Part shown: positions 25,834-34,132 of the stretch, piece after piece
How the letters are laid out: each line of letters begins with the position of its first letter
How positions within the stretch are numbered: position 1 is the stretch's first letter
Assembly: GCA_011523635.1 (NCBI GenBank)
Contig: WTGI01000082.1
Coordinates: 1 to 62,056, forward strand
DNA: 62,056 nucleotides
Origin: Acidimicrobiia bacterium
Lineage (GTDB): Bacteria; Actinomycetota; Acidimicrobiia; Spongiisociales; Spongiisociaceae
Reading direction: 5' to 3'
Position numbers and translations under genes: made by a program
Notes under the pieces: generated by a model
The model's input: the letters and a program-made list of their open reading frames with translations, nothing else
Database searches by the model: none
Told to the model about the DNA's origin: nothing

Positions 25834-26607
25834 ATGAGGACAGCCATGTATGTCGAGGGTGGATCGACCCTGGATGAGGTACTGGATCGGGGTTCCCTCC
25901 GGATGCCGATCGAGTTCCTTGGTCACCCCGATACGGGCGATCCGCCCGAGATGTATCGCAACCCCGAGACCGGTGAGCCCGAAGGTGTGGCCCCCCGGGT
26001 GGGAGCGATGATCGCGGAGGATCTCGGTGTGGGCCTCGAGATAATCGAGACTCCGTGGCCGGACCAGATTCCCGCCCTGCTGGACGGGGCCGTGGACTTG
26101 CTACCCAAACACACCCTCCTCCCTCAAAGGGCGCTGCATCTGGAGTTCGTGGCGGGCCGTCTGATGCAGATACGGATTACGTGCCAGGTGCCGGCCGAGC
26201 GGGCCGCCGACGGGATCGGGTCGCTGTATCAGGATGAGGATGAGTTGAGAATCGGCGTGTGGCACGGTTCCAGCAACAGGGACGTGGCAGAGCGCTTCTT
26301 CCCCGCCGCGACCATTGTCGAAGCGTCGGAGCCGACCCGGTTGCTGCTGGACGGAAGCGTGGATGTCATAGTCGGTGACGCGGTTACCCGACGCTACCTG
26401 GATCTCAACCCGGAGGTGGCGTTGTTGCGGGAGCCGGACGGCAAGCTGGTGATCCTGTCGACCGAGTACAACAAGGTGTCCATCCGCCCAGGAGATCCAA
26501 GGTTCCTGAACTGGTTGAACAGCTGGTACGACTACCGGGACGCGCAGGGCGACATCCAGGAACTGTGCGAAACCTGGTGGGAGAGCTTCATGGCGGACCG
26601 CGAGTAG
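25834..26607 (+). CDS. SBP family 3-like (amino-acid binding fold) protein lacking a signal peptide
   Basis: 257 residues matching the polar amino-acid binding-protein fold: an RNPETGEPEGVAPRVGAMIAEDLGVGLEIIET region, then IPALLDGAVDLLP, then the second-domain LYQDEDELRIGVWHGSSNRDVAE and SVDVIVGDAVTRRYL. There is no hydrophobic signal sequence or lipobox, and no usual start codon lies upstream in frame, so the product should stay in the cytoplasm. It could be a ligand sensor or an enzyme of the cyclohexadienyl-dehydratase-like group. It faces the amino-acid ABC operon across a terminator. Confidence 0.75.
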   Translation: MRTAMYVEGGSTLDEVLDRGSLRMPIEFLGHPDTGDPPEMYRNPETGEPEGVAPRVGAMIAEDLGVGLEIIETPWPDQIPALLDGAVDLLPKHTLLPQRALHLEFVAGRLMQIRITCQVPAERAADGIGSLYQDEDELRIGVWHGSSNRDVAERFFPAATIVEASEPTRLLLDGSVDVIVGDAVTRRYLDLNPEVALLREPDGKLVILSTEYNKVSIRPGDPRFLNWLNSWYDYRDAQGDIQELCETWWESFMADRE

Positions 26608-26646
26608 CCAGCGGTTCCTCCCAATGCAGAGGCGACTGACCAATAC

Positions 26647-26685
26647 GGGCCCGTCTGAGGAATCCGGGAGCGGGCCCTGCTTTTC
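26647..26685 (+). terminator. Rho-independent terminator
   Basis: GGGCCCG (26647-26653) pairs with CGGGCCC (26671-26677), followed closely by TGCTTTTCT. It lies 40 bases after the plus-strand binding-protein-like gene and separates it from the opposed permease gene. Confidence 0.6.
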
Positions 26686-26781
26686 TACCTCTTGACACCA
26701 CGATGAGCCGACAAAGCGAAGTGTGTCCTCAGCGAGCTACTACGCGGAATCAAGGAGGCGGGGTCGGCCACGGCCGCCACG

Positions 26782-27531
26782 CTACCGCGGGGTCTTGGGC
26801 GCACTGAACGGCTTGCGTATCACCCGTTCCAGGAACGCCTCGCGGAACGACCGCTGGAGTGCTTGCCCGTCCTCGTAGCGCAGCGCCCTCTCCAACCAGG
26901 CCGATAGCGCGCTGACGACCAGCACGACCACGACGTAGATCAGGCCCATCACCGTGTAGAACTCGAAGGGGCGGAAGCTCTCGCTCGACCCGATGCGCGC
27001 CACACGGATCAGTTCCAGGGCTCCGATGGCCGACACCAGCGAGGTGTCCATGAACAGCATGGCGAACATATTCGTGGTCGGCGGAATCGCGATTCGCACC
27101 GCTTGCGGCAGCACGATGTCTCGGAACGACTGCCAAGCCGTCAGGCCGAGCGCCACCGCCGCTTCCCGCTGCTCCCTTTGGATCGACTGCAACGCACCGC
27201 GGTCGATCTCGGCGAGGTACGCGCCGTACAGGGTTGCGAGGCAGAAGACACCGGCTTGGAAGGGGGTGAGGAGGATGCCCGTCGCGCTACCGAGGCTGTA
27301 GTAAACCCAGAAGATGTATACGTAGAGGGGCGTGCCGCGGGCGAGCTGCACGTAGCCGGTGGCCAGTCGCCGCACCACCCGTGCGGACGACATCTGCCCC
27401 ATAGCGATGACGAGCCCGAGAACGATGGCACATGCCATGGCCACTATGGCAAGGACAAAGGTCATCCCCAGCCCTTCGAGCAACAAATCCGCCCGCCGCC
27501 AGACAGGTTCGAAATCCGGTGTATATCCCAC
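26782..27531 (-). CDS. Polar amino-acid ABC transporter permease
   Basis: 249 residues with about five membrane segments and the HisM/GlnP-type signature. RGTPLYVYIFWVYYSLG follows the first helices, and the EAA loop is REAAVALGLTAWQSFRDIVLPQAVR. The GTG start lies 14 bases after the stop of the other permease gene. Together they form a heterodimeric channel with the ATPase (28228-28995) and binding lipoprotein (29030-29926). It is the last gene of that operon. Confidence 0.92.
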   Translation of the reverse strand: MGYTPDFEPVWRRADLLLEGLGMTFVLAIVAMACAIVLGLVIAMGQMSSARVVRRLATGYVQLARGTPLYVYIFWVYYSLGSATGILLTPFQAGVFCLATLYGAYLAEIDRGALQSIQREQREAAVALGLTAWQSFRDIVLPQAVRIAIPPTTNMFAMLFMDTSLVSAIGALELIRVARIGSSESFRPFEFYTVMGLIYVVVVLVVSALSAWLERALRYEDGQALQRSFREAFLERVIRKPFSAPKTPR

Positions 27532-27545
27532 GCGTCGGCTCCTAT

Positions 27546-28202
27546 TCAGTAGCGGATGCGCTTTTCGAGGATCCGGAAGAGGTGCCCCAACCCGACTCCG
27601 ACCGCGACGTACAGCACCGCGGCCGTGGTGAAGAACTCGAAGGGCAACTGGTAGAACTGCACCAGTTGCTGGCTGGTGCGCATCAGTTCAGCGACGCCGA
27701 GGACTGAGACCAGGGCCGACCCCTTAACAAGGCCGATGTACTCGTTGCCTATCGCGGGCAGCACGATCCTGACGGCCTGCGGGAATTGCACATCCGTGAA
27801 GACCCGTACCGGACTGAGGCCGAGAGCAACTGCCGCCTGGCGCTGTGTGTGCGGGATTGCCTCCATGCCGGAGCGATAGATCTCGGCCAGGTAGGCCGAC
27901 GACTGAATGGTCATCACCACGATGCCGGCTGTGATCGGCGACAGCTGGATGTTGAATGCCACGGTGACGCCGAAGTACAGCCAGATGAGAAAGGCGATCA
28001 GCGGCAGTCCGCGAAAGATGCTGATGTAAGTGACGGCCAGTAGCCGGAACGGCTGGAACCCCGAGCGGCGGAGCAGCGATACAACGAGGCCCACGGCGAG
28101 GCCGGACAACATCGACACTGTGGAGATGTAGATGGTCAGCGCCAGCGCCGTCATGATTCGCGGACCGCTGGCCACGACCGTCTCTAGTTGGAACTCCAGC
28201 AT
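27546..28202 (-). CDS. Polar amino-acid ABC transporter permease
   Basis: 218 residues of the same family as the next gene. SIFRGLPLIAFLIWLYFG is the conserved segment and RQAAVALGLSPVRVFTDVQFPQAVRIVLP the EAA loop. The ATG lies 25 bases after the ATPase gene stop. The operon order (binding protein, ATPase, permease, permease) is typical of glutamine/histidine/arginine-type importers. Confidence 0.93.
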   Translation of the reverse strand: MLEFQLETVVASGPRIMTALALTIYISTVSMLSGLAVGLVVSLLRRSGFQPFRLLAVTYISIFRGLPLIAFLIWLYFGVTVAFNIQLSPITAGIVVMTIQSSAYLAEIYRSGMEAIPHTQRQAAVALGLSPVRVFTDVQFPQAVRIVLPAIGNEYIGLVKGSALVSVLGVAELMRTSQQLVQFYQLPFEFFTTAAVLYVAVGVGLGHLFRILEKRIRY

Positions 28203-28227
28203 TTACACGCGCCTTGAGGGACTCCCG

Positions 28228-28995
28228 CTAGTTAAGGAGGTGGGCCAGAAACTCCTGTGTGCGAGGCTCCTTGGGGTTGTTGAAAAGTGTGTCCGGTTCG
28301 CCCTCTTCTACGATGTCCCCGTCGTCGATGAAGAGGATGCGGTCGCTGGAGTGCCGGGCGAAGCTCATGTGGTGCGTCACGACGACCATCGTCATGCCGC
28401 CTTCCGCCAGCCGCTGCATCTCTCGCACGACCTCACCGACGAGTTCAGGGTCGAGAGCCGCCGTGATCTCGTCGAACAGCATCAGCCGAGGCTCCATTAC
28501 CAGCGCCCTTGCGATCGCCACTCGCTGCTGCTGGCCGCCCGACAGCGTCTGGGGGTGGTTGTCGACCTTGTCCTTGAGCCCCACGTGCTCGAGTTGCTCG
28601 AGGCTGCGCTCCCGCGCTTCGTCCTTCGACATCCCGAGCACCCGCATCGGCGCCAGCATCACGTTCTCGACTGCGGTCTTGTGCGGGAAGAGGTTGAACT
28701 GCTGGAACACGATTCCGATATGCGTGCGCAGTTGCCGCAGTTGGGGGTTGCCCCGCAGGCGCAGGCCACGACGCCGCGCGATCGGGACGTAGTCCGTTCC
28801 CTCGAAGATGACCTGCCCCTCGTCAGGTTGCTCGAGCAGGTTGATGCACCGCAGGAGCGTGCTCTTTCCCTTCCCGCTCGGACCGATCACGGCCACAGCT
28901 TCGCCGCGCTGGACCGTGAGGTTTAGTCCCCGGAGCACATGCAAGCTACCGAAAGACTTGTGGAGGTTATTCACCTCCAGAACGACGTCGCTCAT
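28228..28995 (-). CDS. Polar amino-acid ABC transporter ATP-binding protein (GlnQ-like)
   Basis: 255 residues. Walker A is GPSGKGKST (Lys in the place where Ser is usual), the Q-loop is VFQQFNLFPH, the signature is LSGGQQQRVAIARAL, Walker B is LMLFDEITAALDP and the H-loop is VVTHHMSFA. HKTAVENVMLAP is typical of the GlnQ/HisP branch. It energises import by the two permeases encoded downstream. ATG start immediately after a short gap from the binding-protein gene. Confidence 0.94.
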   Translation of the reverse strand: MSDVVLEVNNLHKSFGSLHVLRGLNLTVQRGEAVAVIGPSGKGKSTLLRCINLLEQPDEGQVIFEGTDYVPIARRRGLRLRGNPQLRQLRTHIGIVFQQFNLFPHKTAVENVMLAPMRVLGMSKDEARERSLEQLEHVGLKDKVDNHPQTLSGGQQQRVAIARALVMEPRLMLFDEITAALDPELVGEVVREMQRLAEGGMTMVVVTHHMSFARHSSDRILFIDDGDIVEEGEPDTLFNNPKEPRTQEFLAHLLN

Positions 28996-29029
28996 GGTCC
29001 TTCGATCGCGTGGCGCCCCCTACCAGCTA

Positions 29030-29926
29030 CTAGCCAGCACCTGCGGGCGGCAACCCTGCGAGGTCCGCGGGGATGCCGCGCTCCTGGTTCCAGGCCAGCT
29101 TGAGGTTGCGAAGAGTGCCGTTGGCGGTGTAATAGGCGACCCAGTTGTTCATCCAGGTAAGGAACTCGATGTCGCCGTAGGGGACGACGAACGACCCCTG
29201 GTGGGTGCTGATCGCTCGCATCTGCCAAATGGTCGCCCGCGGATTGTTCTGCATATAGTCCCACGCGTCGCCCGTATCGGCGATCATGGCGTCGGCGCGG
29301 CCGGTCGCCACCTCCTCGAACGCCTGCGCGGACTCGAGCCCGCGGTGCTGTGCCTGGGGGAAGCTGTTCTCCACGATGATCTGGTGGGCGCCGCCCAGAA
29401 GGAAGGTGATGGTCCTATCGGGCTGGTTGAGTGCCACTATCACATCGTCGAGGTTCTCTAATTCAAGCAGTTCGCTCTCGGAGTTAAGGACCAGGGCCTG
29501 GGGGTAGTACTCCATGGGATCTGTGAAGGTGACTGCAAACGCGCGTTCGGGCGTCCGGGTCATACCCTGGGTGATCATGTCGACTTGCCCGGTCTGGATG
29601 GCCGGTATGAGGGCGGTCCACTCCATGTCAACCCACTCAACGTCAACCCCGAGGTCTGCCGCGAGGATGTTGGTGACGTCTACGCCGTAGCCCAGTCGCT
29701 CCCCGGTGTCGGGGTCGAGGAAGCACGTTCCCTTGTAGAGGCACTCGGCGCCGACGCGCAGGGTGCCGCGTTCCCTGATCCGGTCGAGCGTGCTTTGCTC
29801 GGTGGCGTCACCTTCGCCGGTCGTCTCGGCCGCAGTATCTCCCTCCGCGCAGGCGGCGAGGATGACGGCCATAGCCACGACCAGCGCGATCAGCCGAACA
29901 GTTCGGAACCGACTAGCATACCCCAT
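29030..29926 (-). CDS. Amino-acid ABC transporter substrate-binding lipoprotein (SBP family 3)
   Basis: 298 residues, exported by a signal peptide ending in ILAAC. The mature protein begins acidic and then follows SBP_bac_3: LDRIRERGTLRVGAECLYKG, LGYGVDVTNILAADLGVDVEWVDMEWTALIPAIQTGQVDMITQGMTRTPERAFAVTFTDP. A TTGGAGG ribosome site lies seven bases before the ATG. First gene of a four-gene amino-acid importer operon. A cysteine pair (ECLYKGTC) in the first lobe may form a disulfide. Ligand specificity unknown. Confidence 0.92.
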   Translation of the reverse strand: MGYASRFRTVRLIALVVAMAVILAACAEGDTAAETTGEGDATEQSTLDRIRERGTLRVGAECLYKGTCFLDPDTGERLGYGVDVTNILAADLGVDVEWVDMEWTALIPAIQTGQVDMITQGMTRTPERAFAVTFTDPMEYYPQALVLNSESELLELENLDDVIVALNQPDRTITFLLGGAHQIIVENSFPQAQHRGLESAQAFEEVATGRADAMIADTGDAWDYMQNNPRATIWQMRAISTHQGSFVVPYGDIEFLTWMNNWVAYYTANGTLRNLKLAWNQERGIPADLAGLPPAGAG

Positions 29927-30085
29927 CTCGGACCTCCAATACTAATTCTGATACTGAACAAGCCAACTGAGCCTACCACTTTGAGCCTTCCCCGGGTCTG
30001 CCGGAGAGTGTTTTATTTGACTTGGTTTTCGCCCCTAACCACGCCTTTTGGGCCTGACCGCTAAGTGAAATCTAGGAGTTGGGCC

Positions 30086-30238
30086 ATGCCCATTGGAGTT
30101 CGAATGATGCTCGTCGTCGAAGGTCAGGATGATCCGCTCGTTAGGGGCGGATGCGAGTTGGTGCACCTGAGGGGATCGTGGGTTGAGAGAGCCGTTCATG
30201 ATGGTTCTATCGAGGGGGTTATGCTCACGGCGACATGA
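30086..30238 (+). CDS. Small ORF (50 codons) upstream of the cyclodeaminase-family gene
   Basis: An ATG at 30086 with an AGGAG site seven bases upstream opens a 50-codon frame ending in TGA at 30236-30238. The stop overlaps the ATG of the next gene (ATGA at 30235). The predicted peptide starts MPIGVRMMLVVEGQDDPLV and has no signal peptide or known motif. Because the downstream gene lacks a good ribosome site of its own, this ORF could deliver ribosomes by coupling. It may be a leader peptide, a true small protein or the remnant of a longer gene. Confidence 0.45.
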   Translation: MPIGVRMMLVVEGQDDPLVRGGCELVHLRGSWVERAVHDGSIEGVMLTAT

Positions 30239-31248
30239 GCGGCGGCGGTCGGGCCCCTCACGCCGAAGGGGATCAAAAGCAACCGCATGATGTCGTCCAA
30301 GGATTGTTGGTTGTATCGGCCGAGGAAATGGCCTCAGTCGTTTCGTTGGCGGACGCCGTCGAGATCCAACGTCGGGCGTTCGTCGAATACTCCGGCGGCC
30401 TCATCAGCAACCCTGCTCACACGGTCCTAGCGATTCCACAGGGTACAGCTGTGATTACGCCGGCGTGGCTAAATCGGACTGGCGATCTGGGACTCAAGGC
30501 TCTAACGGCCTATCCCGAGAACGCCAGGGGTGATCGGCCGGTGAACCAGGCTGTTGTGGTGATATTCGATGAGAGGACTGGTGCACCCGCAGCCGTTCTT
30601 GATGGCGCGTGGATCACTGCAGTCCGAACAGGTGTTGCCGCTGCACTTGGGGCGAGCGCCCTAGCGCGAACCGATACGACCTCCTTGGCGATGCTGGGGA
30701 GTGGTCCAGTGGCCTATTGGGCTGTGTTGGCGACGTGCCGGGTAAGGCCTATCGAGGCCATCCGCATCTGGAGTCGTGACATCACGAACGCAGAGAAGCT
30801 GGCTGCCAAGCTCTCGCACGTCATCACGCAACAACGAATTGAGCCTGTCTCGACAATAGACAAGGCGGTTCGCGGCGCTGACGCTGTCGTAACAGCTACG
30901 TCGGCGACTACAACCCTCATTGATGCCGAACATATCCGTCCTGGTTCGCACGTCTCGTCTCTAGGAGATAACGAACTTGGTTTGCGTTTGCTCGTTCGTG
31001 CTCGCGTTATTGTCGATTCCCTCAAAACGTGTTGGATTGAGGCACCAGACCTCGCCTCGGCTCAGAATGACTGTCATGGCGGTGAGGTTCACGTCGCTGG
31101 AGAATTGGGGGATGTGCTATCCGGACGGCGTGTTGGCCGACGCACCTCAGAGGACATCACGGTCTTCAAGTCGACGGGGTTGGGATTCCAGGATGTTGCA
31201 CTCGGGGGTGAGATAGTCCGACGAGTCAGACAGGCACGATCACCATAG
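30235..31248 (+). CDS. Ornithine cyclodeaminase/mu-crystallin family protein
   Basis: 337 residues. The family pattern is clear: LADAVEIQRRAFVEYSGG, LTAYPENARGDRPVNQAVVVIFDERTGAPAAVLDGAWITAVRTGVAAALGA, a nucleotide-binding LGSGPVAYWAVLA, then VVTATSATTTLIDAEHIRPGSHVSSLGDN. Members catalyse NAD(P)-dependent deamination-cyclisation of ornithine or reduce ketimines. Codon use looks less GC-biased than in neighbouring genes, hinting at different ancestry. It is divergent from the amino-acid importer, consistent with using an imported amino acid. Confidence 0.88.
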   Translation: MSGGGRAPHAEGDQKQPHDVVQGLLVVSAEEMASVVSLADAVEIQRRAFVEYSGGLISNPAHTVLAIPQGTAVITPAWLNRTGDLGLKALTAYPENARGDRPVNQAVVVIFDERTGAPAAVLDGAWITAVRTGVAAALGASALARTDTTSLAMLGSGPVAYWAVLATCRVRPIEAIRIWSRDITNAEKLAAKLSHVITQQRIEPVSTIDKAVRGADAVVTATSATTTLIDAEHIRPGSHVSSLGDNELGLRLLVRARVIVDSLKTCWIEAPDLASAQNDCHGGEVHVAGELGDVLSGRRVGRRTSEDITVFKSTGLGFQDVALGGEIVRRVRQARSP

Positions 31249-31675
31249 TGCGGTGCCACACGTCACCATGTCTCATCTCGCCGGGAGTCACGGTGAAGTC
31301 CATATGGTGGTGGTCTTCACCGCTTCTCCGGACATTACGGAGGGGGTCGATGAGGCGCCCTAACTACTTGCCCCTGAAGAAGTGAATAGGGTGCCGGGCC
31401 GGGGTGATCGGGTCTGGTCTTTGTGGTCGGTGGCCGGGTCAGGTTTGGAGGTGAGCGAGGACGCCGTCGATGATCATGCCGCCCGTCGTAGTCGCAGACG
31501 AGCTGATAGCAGCAGCGGCCGACTCTGGTCTTGGGGGCCTCCCGCAGGCCACGGAACGGGAGCCTGAAGAGGTTCCTCAGTGCCATGTCAACCCCGTGAC
31601 AGCGCAAACCACTAGGATGCCTGCCCGAGTAGCGTTGTCGGCTGTTACATCCGTAGATCAAGGTATCGGTGTCGC
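31249..31675. other. 427-base gap, no gene seen
   Basis: The stretch lies between the cyclodeaminase-family gene and the MscS gene. Open frames exist on both strands, but their translations are rich in Arg, Pro and His without recognisable family motifs or good ribosome sites. Base composition is mixed. A decayed gene is possible but I could not identify one. Confidence 0.4.
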
Positions 31676-32665
31676 ATGATTCCCATAGCCCAGCAAGCCG
31701 GTAGTTCATCGGCCGCCTGTGCCGGTAGTACGAGCTTCGTTTGCGACACCGTTTACCGGTGGACCGGCAACGAGGCGGTGGCCGGGATAGCGGCCTGGCT
31801 CTTGGGACGGGGGTTGGTACTGGCCCTGATCCTGGTGGGCGGATGGTTGGTCTCCAGAGCCGTCAGGCGGGCGATCGAGCATTTCACGGAACGGATAGGC
31901 AGACCGGATCTGCGGGATGTGGGTCGCGACCCGGCTGCCAACGAGGAAGCGGAGACGGTCCGGGCAAAGGCCCGGGCCGAGACGCTGGCGGTGGTTCTTC
32001 GCAGCGTGGCCCAGACCACCATATGGGCGCTGACGGCGCTGCTGGCTCTCGGCCAGCTGAATATCAACCTCGGGCCGCTCCTCGCCGGCGCAGGCGTGGT
32101 CGGTATAGCGATAGGTTTCGGTGCTCAGTCGGTGGTCAGAGACTTCTTGGCCGGGATATCCATGATGATAGAGGATATCTACAGCGTGGGAGATGACATC
32201 GATTTCGGACGGGGTCGGGGAACTGTGGAGAAGATAAGTTTGCGGTCCACCTCGATACGCACCCGCCAGGGAACCGTATGGAATGTTCCCAACGGCAAGC
32301 TCGACTTCGTGGCCAACTACTCGCAGCTGTGGGCCCGGGCGCAGATCGATGTGGAGGTCCCGTACGACTGCGACCTCCGCGAGGCCATGGAGGTGATCCG
32401 CCAAGCCGGTCAGGAGATGTGGGAAGACCCGGAGTGGGGCGAGGACGAGCTCTCGGAGCCCCCCGAGGTCAAGGGTGTCCAGAACCTCGCTGAATCCGGC
32501 ATCTTCATCCGGGTCAGGGCCAAGACCCGGCCTTCCGTCCAGTGGAGAACCGAACGGGAGTTGCGCCTACGCATCAAGGAAGGCCTCGACGCTGCTGGCA
32601 TCGAAATGCCCTTCCCCCACCGGACCGTCATAATCCGCGGCGGGGGTCCCGAGGGACGGGCCTGA
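31676..32665 (+). CDS. MscS-family mechanosensitive ion channel
   Basis: 329 residues with three or four N-terminal membrane segments. The pore-lining helix is marked by GVVGIAIGFGAQSVVRDFLAGISMMIEDIYSVGD, and the beta domain follows with VEKISLRSTSIRTRQGTVWNVPNGKL. The C-terminal cytoplasmic alpha/beta part ends after FPHRTVIIRGG. The family releases solutes during osmotic downshock. It stands alone between unrelated genes. Confidence 0.92.
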   Translation: MIPIAQQAGSSSAACAGSTSFVCDTVYRWTGNEAVAGIAAWLLGRGLVLALILVGGWLVSRAVRRAIEHFTERIGRPDLRDVGRDPAANEEAETVRAKARAETLAVVLRSVAQTTIWALTALLALGQLNINLGPLLAGAGVVGIAIGFGAQSVVRDFLAGISMMIEDIYSVGDDIDFGRGRGTVEKISLRSTSIRTRQGTVWNVPNGKLDFVANYSQLWARAQIDVEVPYDCDLREAMEVIRQAGQEMWEDPEWGEDELSEPPEVKGVQNLAESGIFIRVRAKTRPSVQWRTERELRLRIKEGLDAAGIEMPFPHRTVIIRGGGPEGRA

Positions 32666-32779
32666 GACCCCACCATTCTCGAGGGTGACCGGGAGAGAAC
32701 GTCCACCTTGCCCGAGCGGCGCCTGCCGCTGGTACCGCACCTGCTTATGGAGTGCGCCCGGTTCGGGCTGGGGCCTGTT

Positions 32780-34132
32780 TCAGGAAGGGGCCAGTAGCGA
32801 GTGTTGACCGAGCCGCGCGCGGCGGGCCAGCCGGCGGGCCGACGAGCGGGACTGTTCGGCTACCTCGGTCGGGTCGACGTGGACCACCTCGCCTCCGGCT
32901 ACGGACCTCGATCCGGCAACCCACACCTCGGCCACCTCCCGGGGGCCTGCGCAGTAGACGACCGCCTGGAACGGATCGTGGATGTTGGCCAGGGTGGGGG
33001 ATCGGCCGTCGAACACCACCAGGTCGGCCTGCTTGCCGGGTTCAAGGGAGCCGAGTTCGCCATCGAGGCGCAGGGCTCGGGCGCCCTCTATGGTCGCCAT
33101 CGTCAGCGCGTCCCGGGCGGAGAGAGCGGTCGCCTGGAGCCGGTCGACCCGCTGGAGGAGGACGGCTAGCTTGATCGCCTCGAGCATGTCCTGGCGGTCG
33201 TTGCTGGCAGGACCGTCCACCCCGATACCGACCGGCACACCGCGCCGACGCAGGGCGGAGACCGGGCACACTCCGGACGCGAGGATCATGTTCGAGACCG
33301 GGTTGTGAGCCACCCCAACCTCGTGCTCGGCCAGCAGGTCCCGATCGCTCTCGTCCAACCACACGCAGTGGGCGGCGATGGTCGGACCGTCGAACAGGCC
33401 CAGACGGGCGCACTGCTCGATGGGTGACCGGCCCGTGGCGGCCCTCACCGCGGTCACCTCCTCGCGGACCTCGTGGAGATGTATGTGGCTTCCGTGGTCG
33501 GCGGCCAGCGTCACGGACTGCTCGAAGAGCTCCTCCGACTGCGCGCCCAGCAGCGCTATCCCGACCCGGAAACGGGACAGGCGGCTGTTGTCGCATGCTT
33601 CCTGGAGGGCGGCATGCTCGTCGAGGATCGCGGCGACCGCGGCGCCCCTACGGTCCGCGGCGCCGAACGTGACCACGCCTCGGAGGCCCAGTTCGTCCAG
33701 TGCCCGGACCACTCCGGGGGTGACGGGTTGGTCGGCCGGGTCGCACACGAACATGTCGCTGGCCAGCGTGATCCCCGTCCGTAGCATCTGTATCCCGGCC
33801 ATGAGCGTGCCCACGTAGGCCGTCTCGTCGTCGTGATGGGGCGCGGTGGGGTTGATCACCGCCTCTATCCACTCCCAAAGCGTGTAGTCCTCGGCGATGC
33901 CTGTGAAGAGGGCCTCCGAGAAGTGTCCGTGGGTATTGATGAAGCCGGGCGTGATGATGGAGTGGCGGTCTCCGTGGACCTTGTCGTCAGGGTGGCGGCG
34001 CCGGAGTTCGTTCCAAGGCCCTACCTCGTCGATCAGGTCGCCGGCGATGCGCACCGCCCCGTCCTCGATCATCTCCGGAGTCGACGAAGTGAGGATGTAG
34101 CCCCCGCGGACCAGGATCCCCCGATCGCTCAT
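32780..34132 (-). CDS. AtzA/TrzN-type amidohydrolase
   Basis: 450 residues, paralogous to the 20540-21925 product. Motifs: INTHGHFSEALF (metal HxH), HLHEVREE, AAHCVWLDESD, HNPVSNMILASGVCP and GVDGPASNDRQDMLEA. These are metal-dependent hydrolases acting on amino- or halo-substituted rings. The ATG overlaps the nitrilase stop (ATGA). As the last gene of the importer operon 37864 to 32780, it probably deaminates the imported compound or its product. Confidence 0.88.
   Translation of the reverse strand: MSDRGILVRGGYILTSSTPEMIEDGAVRIAGDLIDEVGPWNELRRRHPDDKVHGDRHSIITPGFINTHGHFSEALFTGIAEDYTLWEWIEAVINPTAPHHDDETAYVGTLMAGIQMLRTGITLASDMFVCDPADQPVTPGVVRALDELGLRGVVTFGAADRRGAAVAAILDEHAALQEACDNSRLSRFRVGIALLGAQSEELFEQSVTLAADHGSHIHLHEVREEVTAVRAATGRSPIEQCARLGLFDGPTIAAHCVWLDESDRDLLAEHEVGVAHNPVSNMILASGVCPVSALRRRGVPVGIGVDGPASNDRQDMLEAIKLAVLLQRVDRLQATALSARDALTMATIEGARALRLDGELGSLEPGKQADLVVFDGRSPTLANIHDPFQAVVYCAGPREVAEVWVAGSRSVAGGEVVHVDPTEVAEQSRSSARRLARRARLGQHSLLAPS

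Noticed and set aside
31335..31709. Possible gene in the gap before the MscS gene
   Set aside because: The Arg/Pro-rich translation, overlap with the MscS start and lack of ribosome site argue against it.
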